In this document: positions 12,038 through 24,106 of the stretch, piece by piece | How the letters are laid out: the number at the start of each line of letters is the position of its first letter | Position numbering within the stretch: the first letter of the stretch is position 1 | Origin: Ancylostoma caninum | Lineage: Eukaryota > Nematoda > Chromadorea > Rhabditida > Ancylostomatidae | Assembly: GCA_037903475.1 (NCBI GenBank) | Contig: JBAJFG010000421.1 | Coordinates: forward strand, 124,001 to 188,000 | Length of the DNA: 64,000 nt | Reading direction: 5' to 3' | The notes under the pieces: model-generated | Seen by the model: only the letters and a program-made list of their open reading frames with translations | Told to the model about the DNA's origin: nothing | Databases searched by the model: none | Program-made: the position numbers and the translations under genes

Positions 12038-14042
12038 TCGAAATTCAAATTCACATCATAGATTCGGATCTGACACTGGAAACGATGATACATCAACTTA
12101 TTGCGGTTCCTGACACCTGCCTAAAATTCGTCCATTTTTAACAAAGTTGCTGGGAGTATTTCAGTTCTAGATGACGCAATGAGGCGCTTTTTGGGTCTTC
12201 CGTAGTAAACTTGGACCACAGCCAATGTGGGAATCTGCAGATGTTATAGAAGAGGGTACTTGAATAGAAATTCAACGTTTAAATCTAGGCAGGTATCTGT
12301 GGGAGGAAGTGCATTCTCGCTAAAATCCGAAACAAGCATTACATCACAACGTAAGAAAAACATTGGAATAGTGAAACATCTACAAGTTCGGGACGTGTAA
12401 TTTTGTAAACTGATTGTAGTCTAAATTCACAACAAATTTTCGATAACAAAAACAGTTTCACTGTAACAGACGGCGGACAAACAGGCGGATTGTTAATTTC
12501 CTGCCCCGATTGTCAAAATTATATAGCGTAAGAGGAGACAATTCGCCGTAAACGTTGATAAAGGTTGTGTTTGTGCTTTGCTCTTTCGCAACGAACAAAA
12601 CGATCAGAAGGTATTATATAATTAAATTACTTAACGTGAGTCACATCATATACATTCACATGGAAATCCTCTGTAGGCATTGCAGATGTTCTTATGATAA
12701 AGTTTCTTTTTTTACAACTGAAGCGATTAGAAAAAAAGGTAACACTATGAATTTGTAAAAGGAATAGGTGCATTGTGAGTGCACGTATAGGTGCAAAGCG
12801 AGTGCGGTGGTTTGCCTCAATTACCGCATGCGATTGACATTCTGAGCACAGAAACATCAACCAACCCTCGCGATCTTAAGATTAGAATTCCCATTGTATC
12901 CAATAAGCAAATGTTCCCTACGTCGCTTCTACCATCACATCTTTTGAGGTAAACGTTGTAATGTAAGAATGGACTACTAGTCAATAGAAGCACATTCCTG
13001 TTCACTAGGGGGTTTGGAACCGAATAAAAAGCAAAAAAAAAGAACTATTATGGGACATTCGGCAAGGAGCAAGTATTGGTGCGTTCTCAGACTGAAAGTA
13101 AGCGATTGTGCACTATCAAGGTCGCTTAATAATGACTGAAAACGGCCGCAACTCATTCCACGGTCCTTCTCCTACTCACTACCGCTTTAATGAACTGTAA
13201 GAATGTTGTTGCAGCTGAAAATACATTTGAATAGTATGTAAAATACCCAGTAGTGAATGTAATGAACAATTTTGTCATTCCATTATCACCCACAATCATT
13301 CTCCATTCTACAGTACCTCCTGTCTATTTCATTGCCGATATGGCGTGACCCAGCACGGCATAACTGATCATTCTGTCACCAAATGAATGACTTCATCGTA
13401 CAGCTCGTTAGAAAAAAAGATGAACATTATTAGCCAATCTTATTCGGAATAAGGAATCATGTTCTAAAATTAGCATCAAATATTTGTCTTCTATATTCTG
13501 TGGAAAGGTTAGGTTCTTGGTTGTGATGACAGTGAGTACAGTAGCATTTTATTATTCTTTGTTTTTAATTGTTTGCTCGTTGATGGGTAAGATGTTTATT
13601 GATCTTAATAATTTCAATGCTGGTTTTTCGATGTTCCGTCGAATGCTTCTGGATGCTATTATACTTCGCATTGTTAGAGCAATGTGGTAGAGTTGCCCAG
13701 GTAGTTTCGAACAAAAGGTCGGAATACAAAAAACTCCCTTCATTGCCGCTAATGTACCTGATCCATTTGGATGTCGGCTCAGTTTTGCAGTTTTCCAGAG
13801 TGAAGAAAGAGAAATGGAAGGACATCGGGGACGCACCGCGCATCAGTCAGACGTATCTGTGGAGGAAATTCCAAAAATTTCACTGCTTGTCAAGGTTGTA
13901 GTTCCGTAAACGTGTGGAAAAAAATAGATTCAACGAGAAACGACAAAACTTTTGCACCAAACTATAATAATAAATAGGAATGGGTACTGCAACAACAGCA
14001 ACTCAACTAGCAACGACTTGCCGAGTTCTCACTCTTCCTCAC

Positions 14043-14404
14043 ATACCGGCGAAGGATATGCCTGGTATTTTTCCAGCGATATGCCTGTAGGGAAGTCACA
14101 AGGCAGTGGCTTTGTCTCACCACCATCATTTGTCTGCACTCGCAGTGAACCCGCTCTAGGTGCATAATTTCGACAAATACGTTTACTTAACCAAATTTTG
14201 TCCGGGAAAAATTCCCTCTTTCATCATAGTGATGTCCACAATTGCATAAGCATTCACCCGAATTTTGGAGATGTTCGGCTCATAATCCTTATTTGTACGG
14301 AATAACAATGTGAGTACAACCGTAGTAACGAACTTGCTCTCAGCGATCGCCACACTCTTTTGGATTTGGCGCAGATTTGAATTTTCAATGACAGTTGAGT
14401 ACAT
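14043..14404 (-). CDS. fragment of an unrecognised minus-strand gene (two exons)
   Basis: Two minus-strand exons join in phase. The first ends at 14187 with a GTAAAC donor after the segment RVNAYAIVDITMMKEGIFPG; it is open up to 14404, but its true start is unknown. The second is 14043-14155, from a TAG acceptor to a GTGAGG donor, and encodes SLRVQTNDGGETKPLPCDFP and ISLEKYQAYPSPV. The length of 113 nt fits phase 2 in and phase 1 out. Further exons on either side were not resolved. No family is recognised. It lies between, and antisense to, the two UNC-93-like copies. Confidence 0.4.
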
Positions 14405-15543
14405 GGCGGTTCAGCAGCGGTTCAACACGCTCATAGATGTAGAAATACCGAACCCATCGACGGCTCTACCCATTCCTCCAACTGCTCTCCTCACCTAAAT
14501 ACACAATCTTGACACTTAATTTCATAATGAACTACTATTTACGTACTTCCACGAATCCTAGTATTATAATTAATATGGGCAAATATTCAGTTATTACCAT
14601 GAATGAATCCTTACCCTTGGGATAACCCTTTTCTGCACGCTCCATTCTAACTTCCGCCTTGTTTTCGTAAACTGTCACTTTCGCTTTGTGATGCCTTACT
14701 AAGCTGGATAGAAAAGTCGTAAAAAATAGTGTGCAAATGGTGAAATTTTAAAATTTTGGAAAATAACTAGTAGTACTTTTAGTTCAACGAACTATTTTGC
14801 GTTGTTTTCTGCATGTTTTTGCCTGAGTTACTGCTTAGAATGTGTGAAAAGTATTTTTTAAATTCGTAATAGATCAGCCCAGAAAGTTCTCTGCATTGTC
14901 TTATAATGCAACAACTAATGTCTGCAGTCCAATGTATTTATTTAGGTTCAGTAAACCTCTGAAGTTGCTCTGCTCGTTTCAAAAACATTCCTCCGCTTCA
15001 TATTCAGTTAACGCCTCTCTTTCTCAATATTTTATTTCCATAGTACCATAATAAGCACTTTTTTAGACAAGCTGAACACAGTTTGTTTGGTGCAGATTAT
15101 TTTTTCGTCACATGTCTCCGTACTAACGTTCCTTACTCATTTTATAATCTTTGACATATTTTCCGCTGCTTTCCGTGACTTGAATGACTTCAAAAAAATG
15201 TTCCTCCAAAATCTGCCTTTTACAAATGATTTTCAGTTCAGTTTGAGTTACTTAGGTTTAATTTAGGATCAATTTGAGTTTGGGTTTAGGTTTGAGCTTA
15301 TCTGAGTTTAGTTCAAATTTCTTTCTCTTGTTCTTTCCTTAGATCAGGTCTCAATAGTCTGAAAGTAGTTCTCTTGTGTTTCACGGATGCTAATTCCTCG
15401 ATTTACGACATTGCATCTGTTGTCCATTTCTCAACCAAATGTTTCCAGTCCATAAATATTAAACGACAAAAATTATTGACAATAGGAATATACATATGTT
15501 GGTCAACGTAGTTTCCATGGTGGTTCTTAAATCAGTTTTTCAG

Positions 15544-15548
15544 TGGGT
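15544..15548 (+). promoter_or_regulatory. probable spliced-leader acceptor before the UNC-93-like copy 2 start
   Basis: TTTTTCAG ends at 15543, only five bases before the ATG at 15549. A canonical acceptor so close to the start codon, with no matching upstream coding exon, is what nematode trans-splicing sites look like. The leader type (SL1 or SL2) cannot be told from the sequence. Confidence 0.55.
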
Positions 15549-18500
15549 ATGGCCTCGTCGAATGCTCTCGAACTCCTATGTATAGTCCTTCTTGGACTAG
15601 GTCAAATGTGCATTATGACAGGATACGATACTCAGGTAACGCAGCTGGTAGTTGCTGGCTACTTACGATGCATTGACAATTAAGTTGACCGGGGGCAGTG
15701 AAGCTGCTGCCTTCATTTGCCATCTGCTTAACCCATTGACGACCGAGTCGTCTTTCCGCGGTTTTCCACATTTCCTCCGTTTCTGGCTCCTTCCTTTGCT
15801 CCTAGAATTTCATACGAAATCCAGTTAGACTTCCATAACCAATTTGACTCAGAAGTCCCATTACGAAGCTCTCTAAGAAAATGCTGACATTCTCCGGATC
15901 CGGTGATCCCTCAAACTGGAGCATGCGAAAAATGGCGCAACTCACAGGTGAGCCACGCTGTCGTCAGTGGGTTAACCTAGAGCTTACGCGTTAGAACCGT
16001 ACTTTGCGCACGAGATTCGGACGTATTCATCCGCTGGTGCCACAAGAGAGTGCCGAAATGAATTATGAAAGAGAAAAGAAATAGAAGAACCTCGAGCTTT
16101 TCACTTTAAACAATATGAGCTCCAAAAATTCCTTTGAATGACCTCTAGCTGTAGCTCGCAAGGATCCAGCGGCCCTCGGACCCACCTTACCAATTGGAAA
16201 TTCTTGTTTTTTATCAGAAACTAGTGAAGCTTGAAACCTTTTATTTGTTTTTCGTAGTCGAAAAGTGAAAAAAGGCGAATATTATAGTTTTTCAACAGAA
16301 ATCATGAGAAAATCTAACGAACGGCTTTCAGTCGTTCGTGGCTGAGTCAGTCCTCCATTCGGTGAACGGTCGCGAGCCGACAAGAATTGACGCGTTTGCC
16401 GGATATTACGGGTTCGTTCACGTTTCCACATATCCTGCTTCTTATTCACAACCGGCAACTAACCTGCAAGTTTCAGGCAAGCTGCATGTTTTGGCGCCTT
16501 CATGATTGCATGCATATTCGCGCCTTCAGTACTGTCAGTGCTGTCACCAAAATGGACACTATTTCTTGGTTCTGTCTGCTACACTGTATACCAAATGGGG
16601 TTCTTATACTTGAACAATTACTACTACTACACCTCCTGTGCAGTGATGGGAGTTGGATTTGCTCGTGAGTTACCTATTATGTTCTTGATCCCTGGATCCC
16701 TGTATGTAGTTTTTCTTCAGTGTTCTACGCTGGCCATGGAGCATATTTAACATCACATTCGACAAGGAAATCCATCGAACAAAATTCAGCACTTGCGTGG
16801 TCAATCGGCTGCTTATGGTAATTTGGGTTTTGATCGCAAAAAATGGTAACGATGGAGTCAGACCGTTTGATAATCTGTCGATCGGTGCATTGTTCCTCAG
16901 GACAATGATATTTCGGTGCAAAATGCTCTGACAGGTAGCGGAAGTGAAAGTCGGGCTGTAGGGGGAGGGAGGAGAGGGAAATCCAGAAGAAATTGTGGAC
17001 ACACTGCACGTATACTGCTGTAAACAACGAACTTGAAGGAAGCAGCTTGGTACAATTCACGTAGTATTAGAGCGAAATTGAGGAGTTATCCACACCAAAA
17101 CGAGATGAGTAACCCTTCTATTTCGAATCATACCGAAACCCATACGAATCTCAAATCATACCCAGGCTTTGATTCACAGGGTTTGATTCAAATAGCCATG
17201 TTTTAGGTCCCCATGCTTAGCAGCAGGCCGTTCTGCCAGTACACAGAAACAGTGTTGAAAACATTGCAACAGTTTGGAAGGTAATGGTGGAGTGCTAGGT
17301 AACTTCTAGTTCCCGACCGAAGCTTATAGTTGTTGATGATGTGCAAAAAAATTTTCACTACGTTTGAACTCTCTCCATATCTGCACTCATCCCTTCAGCT
17401 GAGCTCCCCACGCACCAGCATTCTTTTGCCCACTGTGTCAGCTGTGCTCTCATGCCCGGCTGTGCTATTTCCATCGTCTCAAACGTTCATCGCCTCCCGC
17501 AAGTTTATGCTCTCTCAATCCCACCTAGCACGTGTAGCTGGAAAACTTCGCTGTGGTCACTGGGCGTCGTGGCGGGCGCCTGTGAGCCAGCTTCTAGGCA
17601 GTAGATTGGTGTGGATGGAGTGAGGGGAGGAGTCCCGCGGTAGTCGTTGAGTACGGCGACCGGGCGTCCGCGCCAAGCGTTGCGTCGCCAGGGGTCACCC
17701 GCCGGAAGGCGGGAGGTCCTGGGCGGTCAAGGAGGGGTGCACGGCTCAGGTCCGAAAGGGAGCAGGCAAAAGCCCCCGCGCGACGCAGTGGCCGGATCGC
17801 GCCCGCGAGTGCTCGCACTGCCACGGCCTCTCCGATACCTTCAGACCTCCAATCGTTTTTGCTGTTTTTGAGAAGAACCTCATGTAACAGTTTGAAGACA
17901 TCTTCGAGTGGAGTTTTGGCGATGGTAAGACTGAAATTTACGTGATGTATGTTATGTTATGTACACAGTGGATGTCACCTTAAGAACTGGAACAAAAGCT
18001 ATGGAAAAGCAGTTACCAGATTACGTAATGTAAAGAAAATGAAGCGATTATGATTTTCTGATCAACCTCACCTAAACCACAAGGCAGCAGAAAAAAATTG
18101 TATATGTAGTTCAGTTAATTCCTTTATTATCGGTCGACAATAAGAAATATTCATGGTCAAAATGGATAGACTTCGTTGAGATAATGCAAATAATGGAAAC
18201 ATGGGGATAAGGGGGGAGGGAGTAGGTAACTTGGCGTCAAAGGGCAGTGGCTCGCCAACACTGCAAGCCGATAGGGAATATTCGATTCCGAATACCAACT
18301 TAGTAGGTCCGCCAAATCAGCAGCCCACACATGTAGATCTTCAGTGCAGTAGGGGAACTTGGGGATGAATGGGGCAAAAAAAAAAACAGCGCTAGAAAGG
18401 TTAGTAACACCGATATGTATGTCACTTATGGAGAACATTTTGTTGCCCACTTATTCCCACCTGAGATGAAGTGCTCCTCTTCTCGTAAGAGAGCGTTTTA

Positions 18501-21500
18501 GGATAGGGTAGGCATACCAAATTGTGTGTTGGTTCCTCCCTCAGTGTTTTTTAAAATTTTTTATAGTCTTCTTTGACCAATCCCGAGCTTTAAGCATGAT
18601 CGTCGGCGGCGTCGTTCTTGCTGTAATCTTCTCCTTGAATCACGGTGCTCCTGAACTCTCACCGTCGCTAAACACCACATCTGCTCATGCAGTCCACGCT
18701 TATCGCCAGTTTTCCGACATGGAAATTCGAATGATGTACGGAGCATTCACTGCAATCACACTTTGTGCAAATTTAATTTTTGCACTGGCACCATCACGGG
18801 AAATCCCGGACTGCATTGAGGGAAAGCACAATAAGCTGAAGAGGTCATTCAAAGAAGAGCTGGGTAAGGACAAAGTAACTTGGAATGGAAAAATAAAGCA
18901 AAGTAGATGGTCATATAATTGCAGATATGGTTCTGGCGATTTTCATCAACAAACGAATGATTGCCTTATCGCCACTGTTCCTACACCTCGGTTTCTACAC
19001 CTCATTCTGGGTTTGCGTCTATCCAACGACATTAGTATTCACTAAGTCGCTTTCAAATCACATCTACCTCCCTGCTTTTTACAGCCTCGCAGTTGGTACA
19101 GGAGAGGTTATCAGTAAGTAAAAGCACAATATGGGCTTCTTAACTCTTCTTTATGTCTTGATTTCAGTGGGTGTAATCATCAGCACCTTATCGAAGCGCA
19201 TAAAAGATTTTGGACTGAAGCCGACAATGTATTGCGCGTTTGGCCTTACTACAGTGATACTAGCCCTGATGGTTGCCGCTGTCCCTAAATCGGCAACAGT
19301 GGGACTGACAGACGAACCAGCTTGGTTGGTTCAGCCAAGGTAAGGTAAAAAAATGGAATGGCAAGAAATCAAGAAGATAATAGCTCATGCTGGAACGTGA
19401 AAATCTCAGTTCTTCAGGCAAAAGAATCATATTTGATTTCGATTTTTTGGCTTCCTTTTTGCTTGTGTGTTTTTGTTGTGAAAAAAGCCTGCAATTCAAT
19501 GTATCTTCCCAGAACTGCCCTGAATTTTATGCAATATTCTCATTAGATTGCAGTACTCTTGAATTTTTACGGGAGAAATTACTAGAACTTTAAAATTTGG
19601 TGAAGCTTCACATCTGCCTAATTTTCAATTGCTACGACATAAGATCTCAGAAGCAAAGTCTGGATTGTCCACGGAAAGCACCCTTGTCATGTCAAAACGT
19701 TTTCAAAAAAGAACTTGGAGTTTTTGCCCATTTCGCTTTTTCCCCTCGACAGGCTGTGTGGTACCATTTTAAACCACCCCCGAAAGTCTAGAGCCAAATT
19801 GGAAGCTGTATATACCACGAAAACTATTATATAAGCGATCGGTATCACCTCCCTTTTAATTTTTTTCATTTGTTAATTTTTTTCGTTTTTCATTTTTACT
19901 CCATTCCGTAAGAGGAAGTGGATCTATAATTCACTAGCAGTCCACTGATTTCATAACCTAATGTCGTTTCAGCGTCGTTCTATCTGTATTTACGGCCTTT
20001 CTGATTGGCCTTGGTGATTCGTGCGTGAATAACGTTCGGACAGTGATATGTGCTCTGGCGTTACCGGACCGCCGAGCTCAGGCTTTTGCGATCTCAAAAT
20101 TTTATCAGGTAAGGTAGGTTCAAGAGATAAGTCAGAACAGAAGACCTCACTGACCGACCGCACTTAAAGTGATGCTCTGACTGTCTGCGCATACACGCAA
20201 TTCACTGATTGCACCATTCCAGTTTTCGCGCGATCTTCTTACTTCCTCTTCAAACCTGTCCAAACTGGTTGTAAATAGCGCTGGGGCAGGCCTTGACCGC
20301 TGAGATTTTTGTGTAGTTTTCATATCTAAGGCGTAAATTCGAACTGTACCCTCACATGAAATCCCAAGAAGGCGAAAAACATCTTGAATCATCAACTAAT
20401 ACCCAAACGTTTGCCATGCATCCTGTGTCATGAAGATCATATCGATCAACGAAGGAATAAATTGCGCAAAAGACGCAGTTTCTATTGATACTTTGCCTCT
20501 TTAATTGTGGAGACTTTCAGCCGTTCTCGGCAAAAATTCATATCAGCTGCATCACCGCCACTACTATGTACTATGCATCTTGCTATCCCACTATCTGAAA
20601 ATCATATCTGAGCGGAAACCTGCGTAACGCTTTCATGACAGGCCTCTATTGAAAAAAGCTTCTCTTTCTTTTATGATAGAGAAGTAAACTGACAATGATA
20701 GCCACGCAAGCACTCTTACCCTATTTGAGCCATTAACGATGGCGTCTTTCGCACCTTTCCACACATTCTCGAATTCCGGCTCTTTCCCGTGCTTCAAAAT
20801 TCCTTTAAAATTCCGTGTTTCTTAATCTCACTGACTTAAAAATACGTGTCATTACGTTATTTCCAGGAGAACCGCTGAGACCATTAAAACCTAATGAACA
20901 ATGTGAAAAAAGGTGCGGCTCACTGCTTAGGCGCGCGATCCTGATTGAGTTAAACGTTACCAGTTGTCGTCATCGGCGATACAATTCCGATACTTATCGA
21001 TTTTGGGCGGAGCATCGCTGTAGTCGCTGCCGCACCAGTCCAATGCAGTAGAGGACACAGAAAGTGGGGTGGGTGGGATGGGTGGGGGGAGTGGGAAAGA
21101 GTGGGGTCTCCGCTGCTTTGGGGACCCAGATTGAAAATAAAATCAATAAAAATATTGATTATAATAATAAAAGATTAATGAAAATTGTTTTAAGACTAAT
21201 AATGAAAATAAACAATTAAAAGTAAACTAATACAGGATTTTTTTTGCATTGTAAAGTGACTTCAAAAATTTGGCGACCCATTCTCGTGGGGGGGCGCCCC
21301 TGCGTCAGCCACTGGTCCAATCGATACATATTGAAGTCAATGTCGCTTCAACGACGGGGATGCAGGGTGCTACACCCTACTTGATGTACAGTCCTTGTCG
21401 GGAATATAGACGGATTCGCGTGCGATTTCATGGCCTCGCAGCTGCAGAATCGCGACGGGACCCATTGGACGCTCTCAATGGGAGCATGTTCTCCCTGCAT

Positions 21501-21819
21501 CCGTCGTTCAGGTCCCGCCGCGTTTGAGCCGTCACGGAGTCCATCTATCTTCTCGAGAAGGATTGTGTAGTGGAGACATTTGTTAACGACGACTATGCAC
21601 CTGTTCTCATGGAAACTGTTCTTTCAGGCTTTTGCCGGCACAATCCTAATGTTCCTCAGCCCATATCTGTCTATATACCACTACACTGTTCTTCTTTTCT
21701 GCACCCTATGCCTATCCACGACCTGCTTCGTACATGTCGCTGGTAAGACAAAACGCATGGAACGGAAATCCACGAAGCAGTATCTCGACACCAAGGATGT
21801 GCTACCTGAGAAACACTGA
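15549..21819 (+). CDS. UNC-93-like membrane protein, copy 2 (complete)
   Basis: Nine exons read in phase: 15549-15635, 16332-16411, 16477-16664, 16721-16817, 18595-18863, 18925-19113, 19168-19339, 19973-20108 and 21628-21819. They total 1410 nt, a 469-residue protein. The N-terminus (LLCIVLLGLGQMCIMTGYDTQ region) is the first membrane segment. The second exon ends in DAFAGYYG. Later come FMIACIFAPS, KWTLFLGSVCY, YLTSHSTRKSIE, MYGAFTAITLC, SKRIKDFGLKPTMY, GLGDSCVNNVRTVICALALP and FLSPYLSIY, the conserved blocks of the UNC-93 family. About ten to twelve membrane passes are expected, at the plasma membrane if it behaves like the founder; the cargo or partner is unknown. Exon 5 uses a weak acceptor (CTTTAAG at 18594). 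Introns carry a piggyBac-type MITE, a GC-rich block and a hAT MITE. It is a tandem paralogue of the gene ending at 8796. Confidence 0.9.
15732..15971. mobile_element. piggyBac-type MITE (240 bp)
   Basis: The left end CCCATTGACGACCGAG and the right end (…CGCTGTCGTCAGTGGG) are inverted copies. Each is immediately flanked by TTAA (15728-15731 and 15972-15975), the duplication piggyBac transposases make. There is no open frame. It lies in intron 1 of the second UNC-93-like gene. A diverged relative of its interior seems to be present at about 20725-20960 in the last intron of the same gene. Confidence 0.75.
17620..17830. other. GC-rich block inside an UNC-93-like intron
   Basis: About 200 bases of strongly GC-rich sequence (GGCGACCGGGCGTCCGCG, CCCGCCGGAAGGCGGG) sit in otherwise AT-rich intronic DNA. 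Both strands carry open frames of about 75 codons, as expected from GC bias. The arms CCCGCC/GGCGGG form a short hairpin. No family is recognised; a GC-rich repeat is the most likely explanation. Confidence 0.35.
21046..21314 (+). mobile_element. hAT-type MITE, older copy
   Basis: It is homologous along its length to the elements at 36888 and 48912 (GGGGTCTCCGC…GGGGACCCAGA, then an AT-rich core, then TTTGGCGACCCATTCTCG). The right end CTGCGTCAGCCACTG and left end CAGTAGAGGACACAG are decayed versions of the 15-bp terminal repeat. Flanks GTCCAATG and GTCCAATC match at 7 of 8 bases, an aged 8-bp target duplication. It lies in the last intron of the second UNC-93-like gene. Confidence 0.7.
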
Positions 21820-21836
21820 TGAAGCATCACAACACT

Positions 21837-21842
21837 AATAAA
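21837..21842 (+). terminator. polyadenylation signal of UNC-93-like copy 2
   Basis: AATAAA 18 bases after the TGA at 21819. The minus-strand gene ends at 21864, so the two transcripts converge and their 3' ends probably overlap. Confidence 0.6.
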
Positions 21843-21863
21843 AATTTATCAATCATTCAACAA

Positions 21864-22428
21864 TTATGTACGTTTATGAATTCTTCGGAGCCGTGATCGA
21901 GAACTACGGAAATTTTCTCTGAGCAAATGGTCAAGGGTTAGCTGAGAAGTTTGGTGATGCCGTTGCCGGGACTGATTCCAGTTATGAGGGAACTTCTTTT
22001 GTTTTCTATTCCCATCCTTCCTCCTTGTTTTCTCTCTGTGAGTTCCCGTTCGCGGCACGAACTTGGTGAGGCTGATGTGTGGCTCCATAACAGTGGGTGG
22101 AGGCGTCCTTCTCCGGCTCACCAGCTGCTCTGATTTTCCAGACCTTGCAACAGGAACTTCTCTTTGTGTATATGCCTGCTTCGTTTCTGGAAATTGGCCG
22201 ATGGAATTACTTTGCTTCGAAAAAAAAGTGGACACAAGTGGATGTACTAAAAAAATGAGTCGTATTGATTGCTGGAGTCACTCACCTTTCCTGTGCTTCA
22301 AACGTGCTATGTACTTGTTTTGTTTACTCTGCAATTCCATTGCAAAACGGTCCACAATACAAAGTGCTAGCTCTGTGCCAGTAACTCCTTCGCAGCCGTT
22401 TAAGAGTTCCTGCGCTGGATTGAAGTAC
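21864..22428 (-). CDS. 3' exons of an unrecognised basic-tailed protein
   Basis: Two minus-strand exons fit in phase. The exon 22286-22428 (TTCAG acceptor, GTGAGT donor, 143 nt) encodes a compact segment with GTELALCIVDRFAMELQS and KYIARLKHRK. The exon 21864-22246 ends in TAA and encodes a 127-codon Arg/Lys/Ser/Gln-rich tail (RSGKSEQLVSRRRTPPP, REKTRRKDGNRKQKK, SSRSRLRRIHKRT). The tail looks disordered and very basic, as in nuclear or RNA-binding proteins, but that is only composition. Upstream exons (incoming phase 2) were not found. The gene converges on the second UNC-93-like gene, with 44 bases between stop codons. Confidence 0.6.
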
Positions 22429-22789
22429 CTGAAGAAGAGATCGTGATTCTTTTGTTCATCCTGAAGTTATAACAAGCTATGGGCACATCTACCATGAGAG
22501 CTTATCCCAAAATTCAATTAATCGAGGTATGGAAAGGCAGTAAGTGGCAAACAAGCGATGATGCTAACTTGAGAATCCAAAACTCAACCGAAAATTTTAC
22601 TCATTATGAAAATCGAGTGCAAAGGATCCATACAGATTTGTGGATTTTGCTTCGAAGCTTAGTCAACATGAAAAGGTACAGTGGACGATGTTTTCTTCTG
22701 CTTTTATGCTATGTCTAGCAGCTTCTCTATCCGATGTTAAGGATTTTTGACCAAATCGGGAGGAAAGCGACTAGAAATAGCATTCCGGC

Positions 22790-23960
22790 AGCAGACGACA
22801 CAGATCCTGGCGCGCGCGGCACGCTCGCGCTGCGTCCTTTTCGAGGCCGCGGATGGGCCGCCGTCATTGACGTCCCCTGTATGTAAATTCTGAATTCAGG
22901 CTAGCAGGTACGCAAAGACAATAAGAATGCTCGGATAAGACAAAATAGTTTATTCTTCACTCTGCACTGAACAGTTGGTGCAGATTAAAAACCAAGTAAC
23001 CCACTCGATTACAGTATTAACCCATACGCGACAATACGACAATTTCGATCACCTTGAACCAGCAAAATCTATGCCTTTTTCCTACCACGGAGATGGCAGC
23101 AGTAAGGACATGTTTCATGTGCCGGTAACAATATGAAACCAGCCTTGCAAGATATAGCCTTTCTGTAGTGTTACAGCACCCATACTGTTAAAATTGTCTT
23201 TGCAGTACGCTCACAGCAACCGTATAACAATTCTTACCGTAAAATGTCACTGTCATATTCGTGTACACTATCTCAAATAACCCAACGTTGTGGAGTTTCA
23301 CCAGATTCAGATCTACAATATCTACGGTGCGCCTACTGTTCCTACAGTACTGCGCTCCAATGCAAAACGGATCTCATATTCGTGATCAGCGTGCGATGTA
23401 AACCAACTATAGGGGAAGTCCACCGAAAAGAAAGGGTTGGAGCAGGTCCCTCCAATGATGGGTTGTTCTGTCCGTCATTGATTAACCCTAATTACAAAAA
23501 AAGATTTTTTGAAATTATCGATACAATCTGGAAGACCCTGAGTTCTGCTGGAAGAATATTTTGTACAGATCGTGTAATAAGATGAGCCGCCTATTTGTAT
23601 CAACATTATTCAGTAACATTGAGAAGTTTCAGCGACAGAAAATTTGCCTGCTTTCTTAGAGATAAAAGCGAATCTATAGGAAAGGCAGATCAGAAGTCAA
23701 GCCTCATCCCAAACCATCAAGATCTTTACAGAAATGGAATACGTATGGGCTCTTGATAATATATTTAAACGGTGTGGATGACAACCTTTTCAAGGTTTTT
23801 CTTGGATTTTGTGGAAGTTTATACAAAGTTCATGTGGGCGATAAGTTCACGTTTGAGCTTTCATAATTCAAAAAGGAACACTGACTCTAGAACATTTTCT
23901 TCAGAAAAAGAATCACAAGGTGAAGCATAATATTCACTTGATAGCAAGGACATACGTGCA
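22790..23960. other. intergenic or intronic; GC-rich patch, no gene resolved
   Basis: A GC-rich patch at about 22795-22875 contains GCCGTCATTGACGTC, similar to the ends of the GC-rich element at 52889-53115, so it may be a fragment of that family. The rest is AT-rich. Short frames at 23244-23585 lack motifs. Upstream exons of the basic-tailed gene could be here but could not be assigned. Confidence 0.35.
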
Positions 23961-23980
23961 CATTACACATATCGGACATA

Positions 23981-24106
23981 TCAATGTCTTATCATTTGCA
24001 AGAATGAGGAGACTGACTTATCCTTGTCCGCGCTGGCGACTTCTACTTCTCCAGACGTAACTGGTAATAACAATAGAGGAATGCCAATCAAGACAATTTT
24101 AGCCAT
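23981..24106 (-). CDS. short ORF with signal peptide (41 aa)
   Basis: An ATG at 24106-24104 opens a 42-codon frame (stop included). Its N-terminus, MAKIVLIGIPLLLLPVTSG, is a textbook signal peptide with a small-residue cleavage site. The remainder (EVEVASADKDKSV…) is short and hydrophilic, ending with TGA at 23981-23983. It may be a complete small secreted peptide or the first exon of a longer gene; a plausible donor was not identified. No family is recognised. Confidence 0.35.
   Translation of the reverse strand: MAKIVLIGIPLLLLPVTSGEVEVASADKDKSVSSFLQMIRH

Noticed and set aside
17330..17871. Open frames on both strands around the GC-rich block
   Set aside because: GC bias removes stops on both strands; no motifs and no splice logic.
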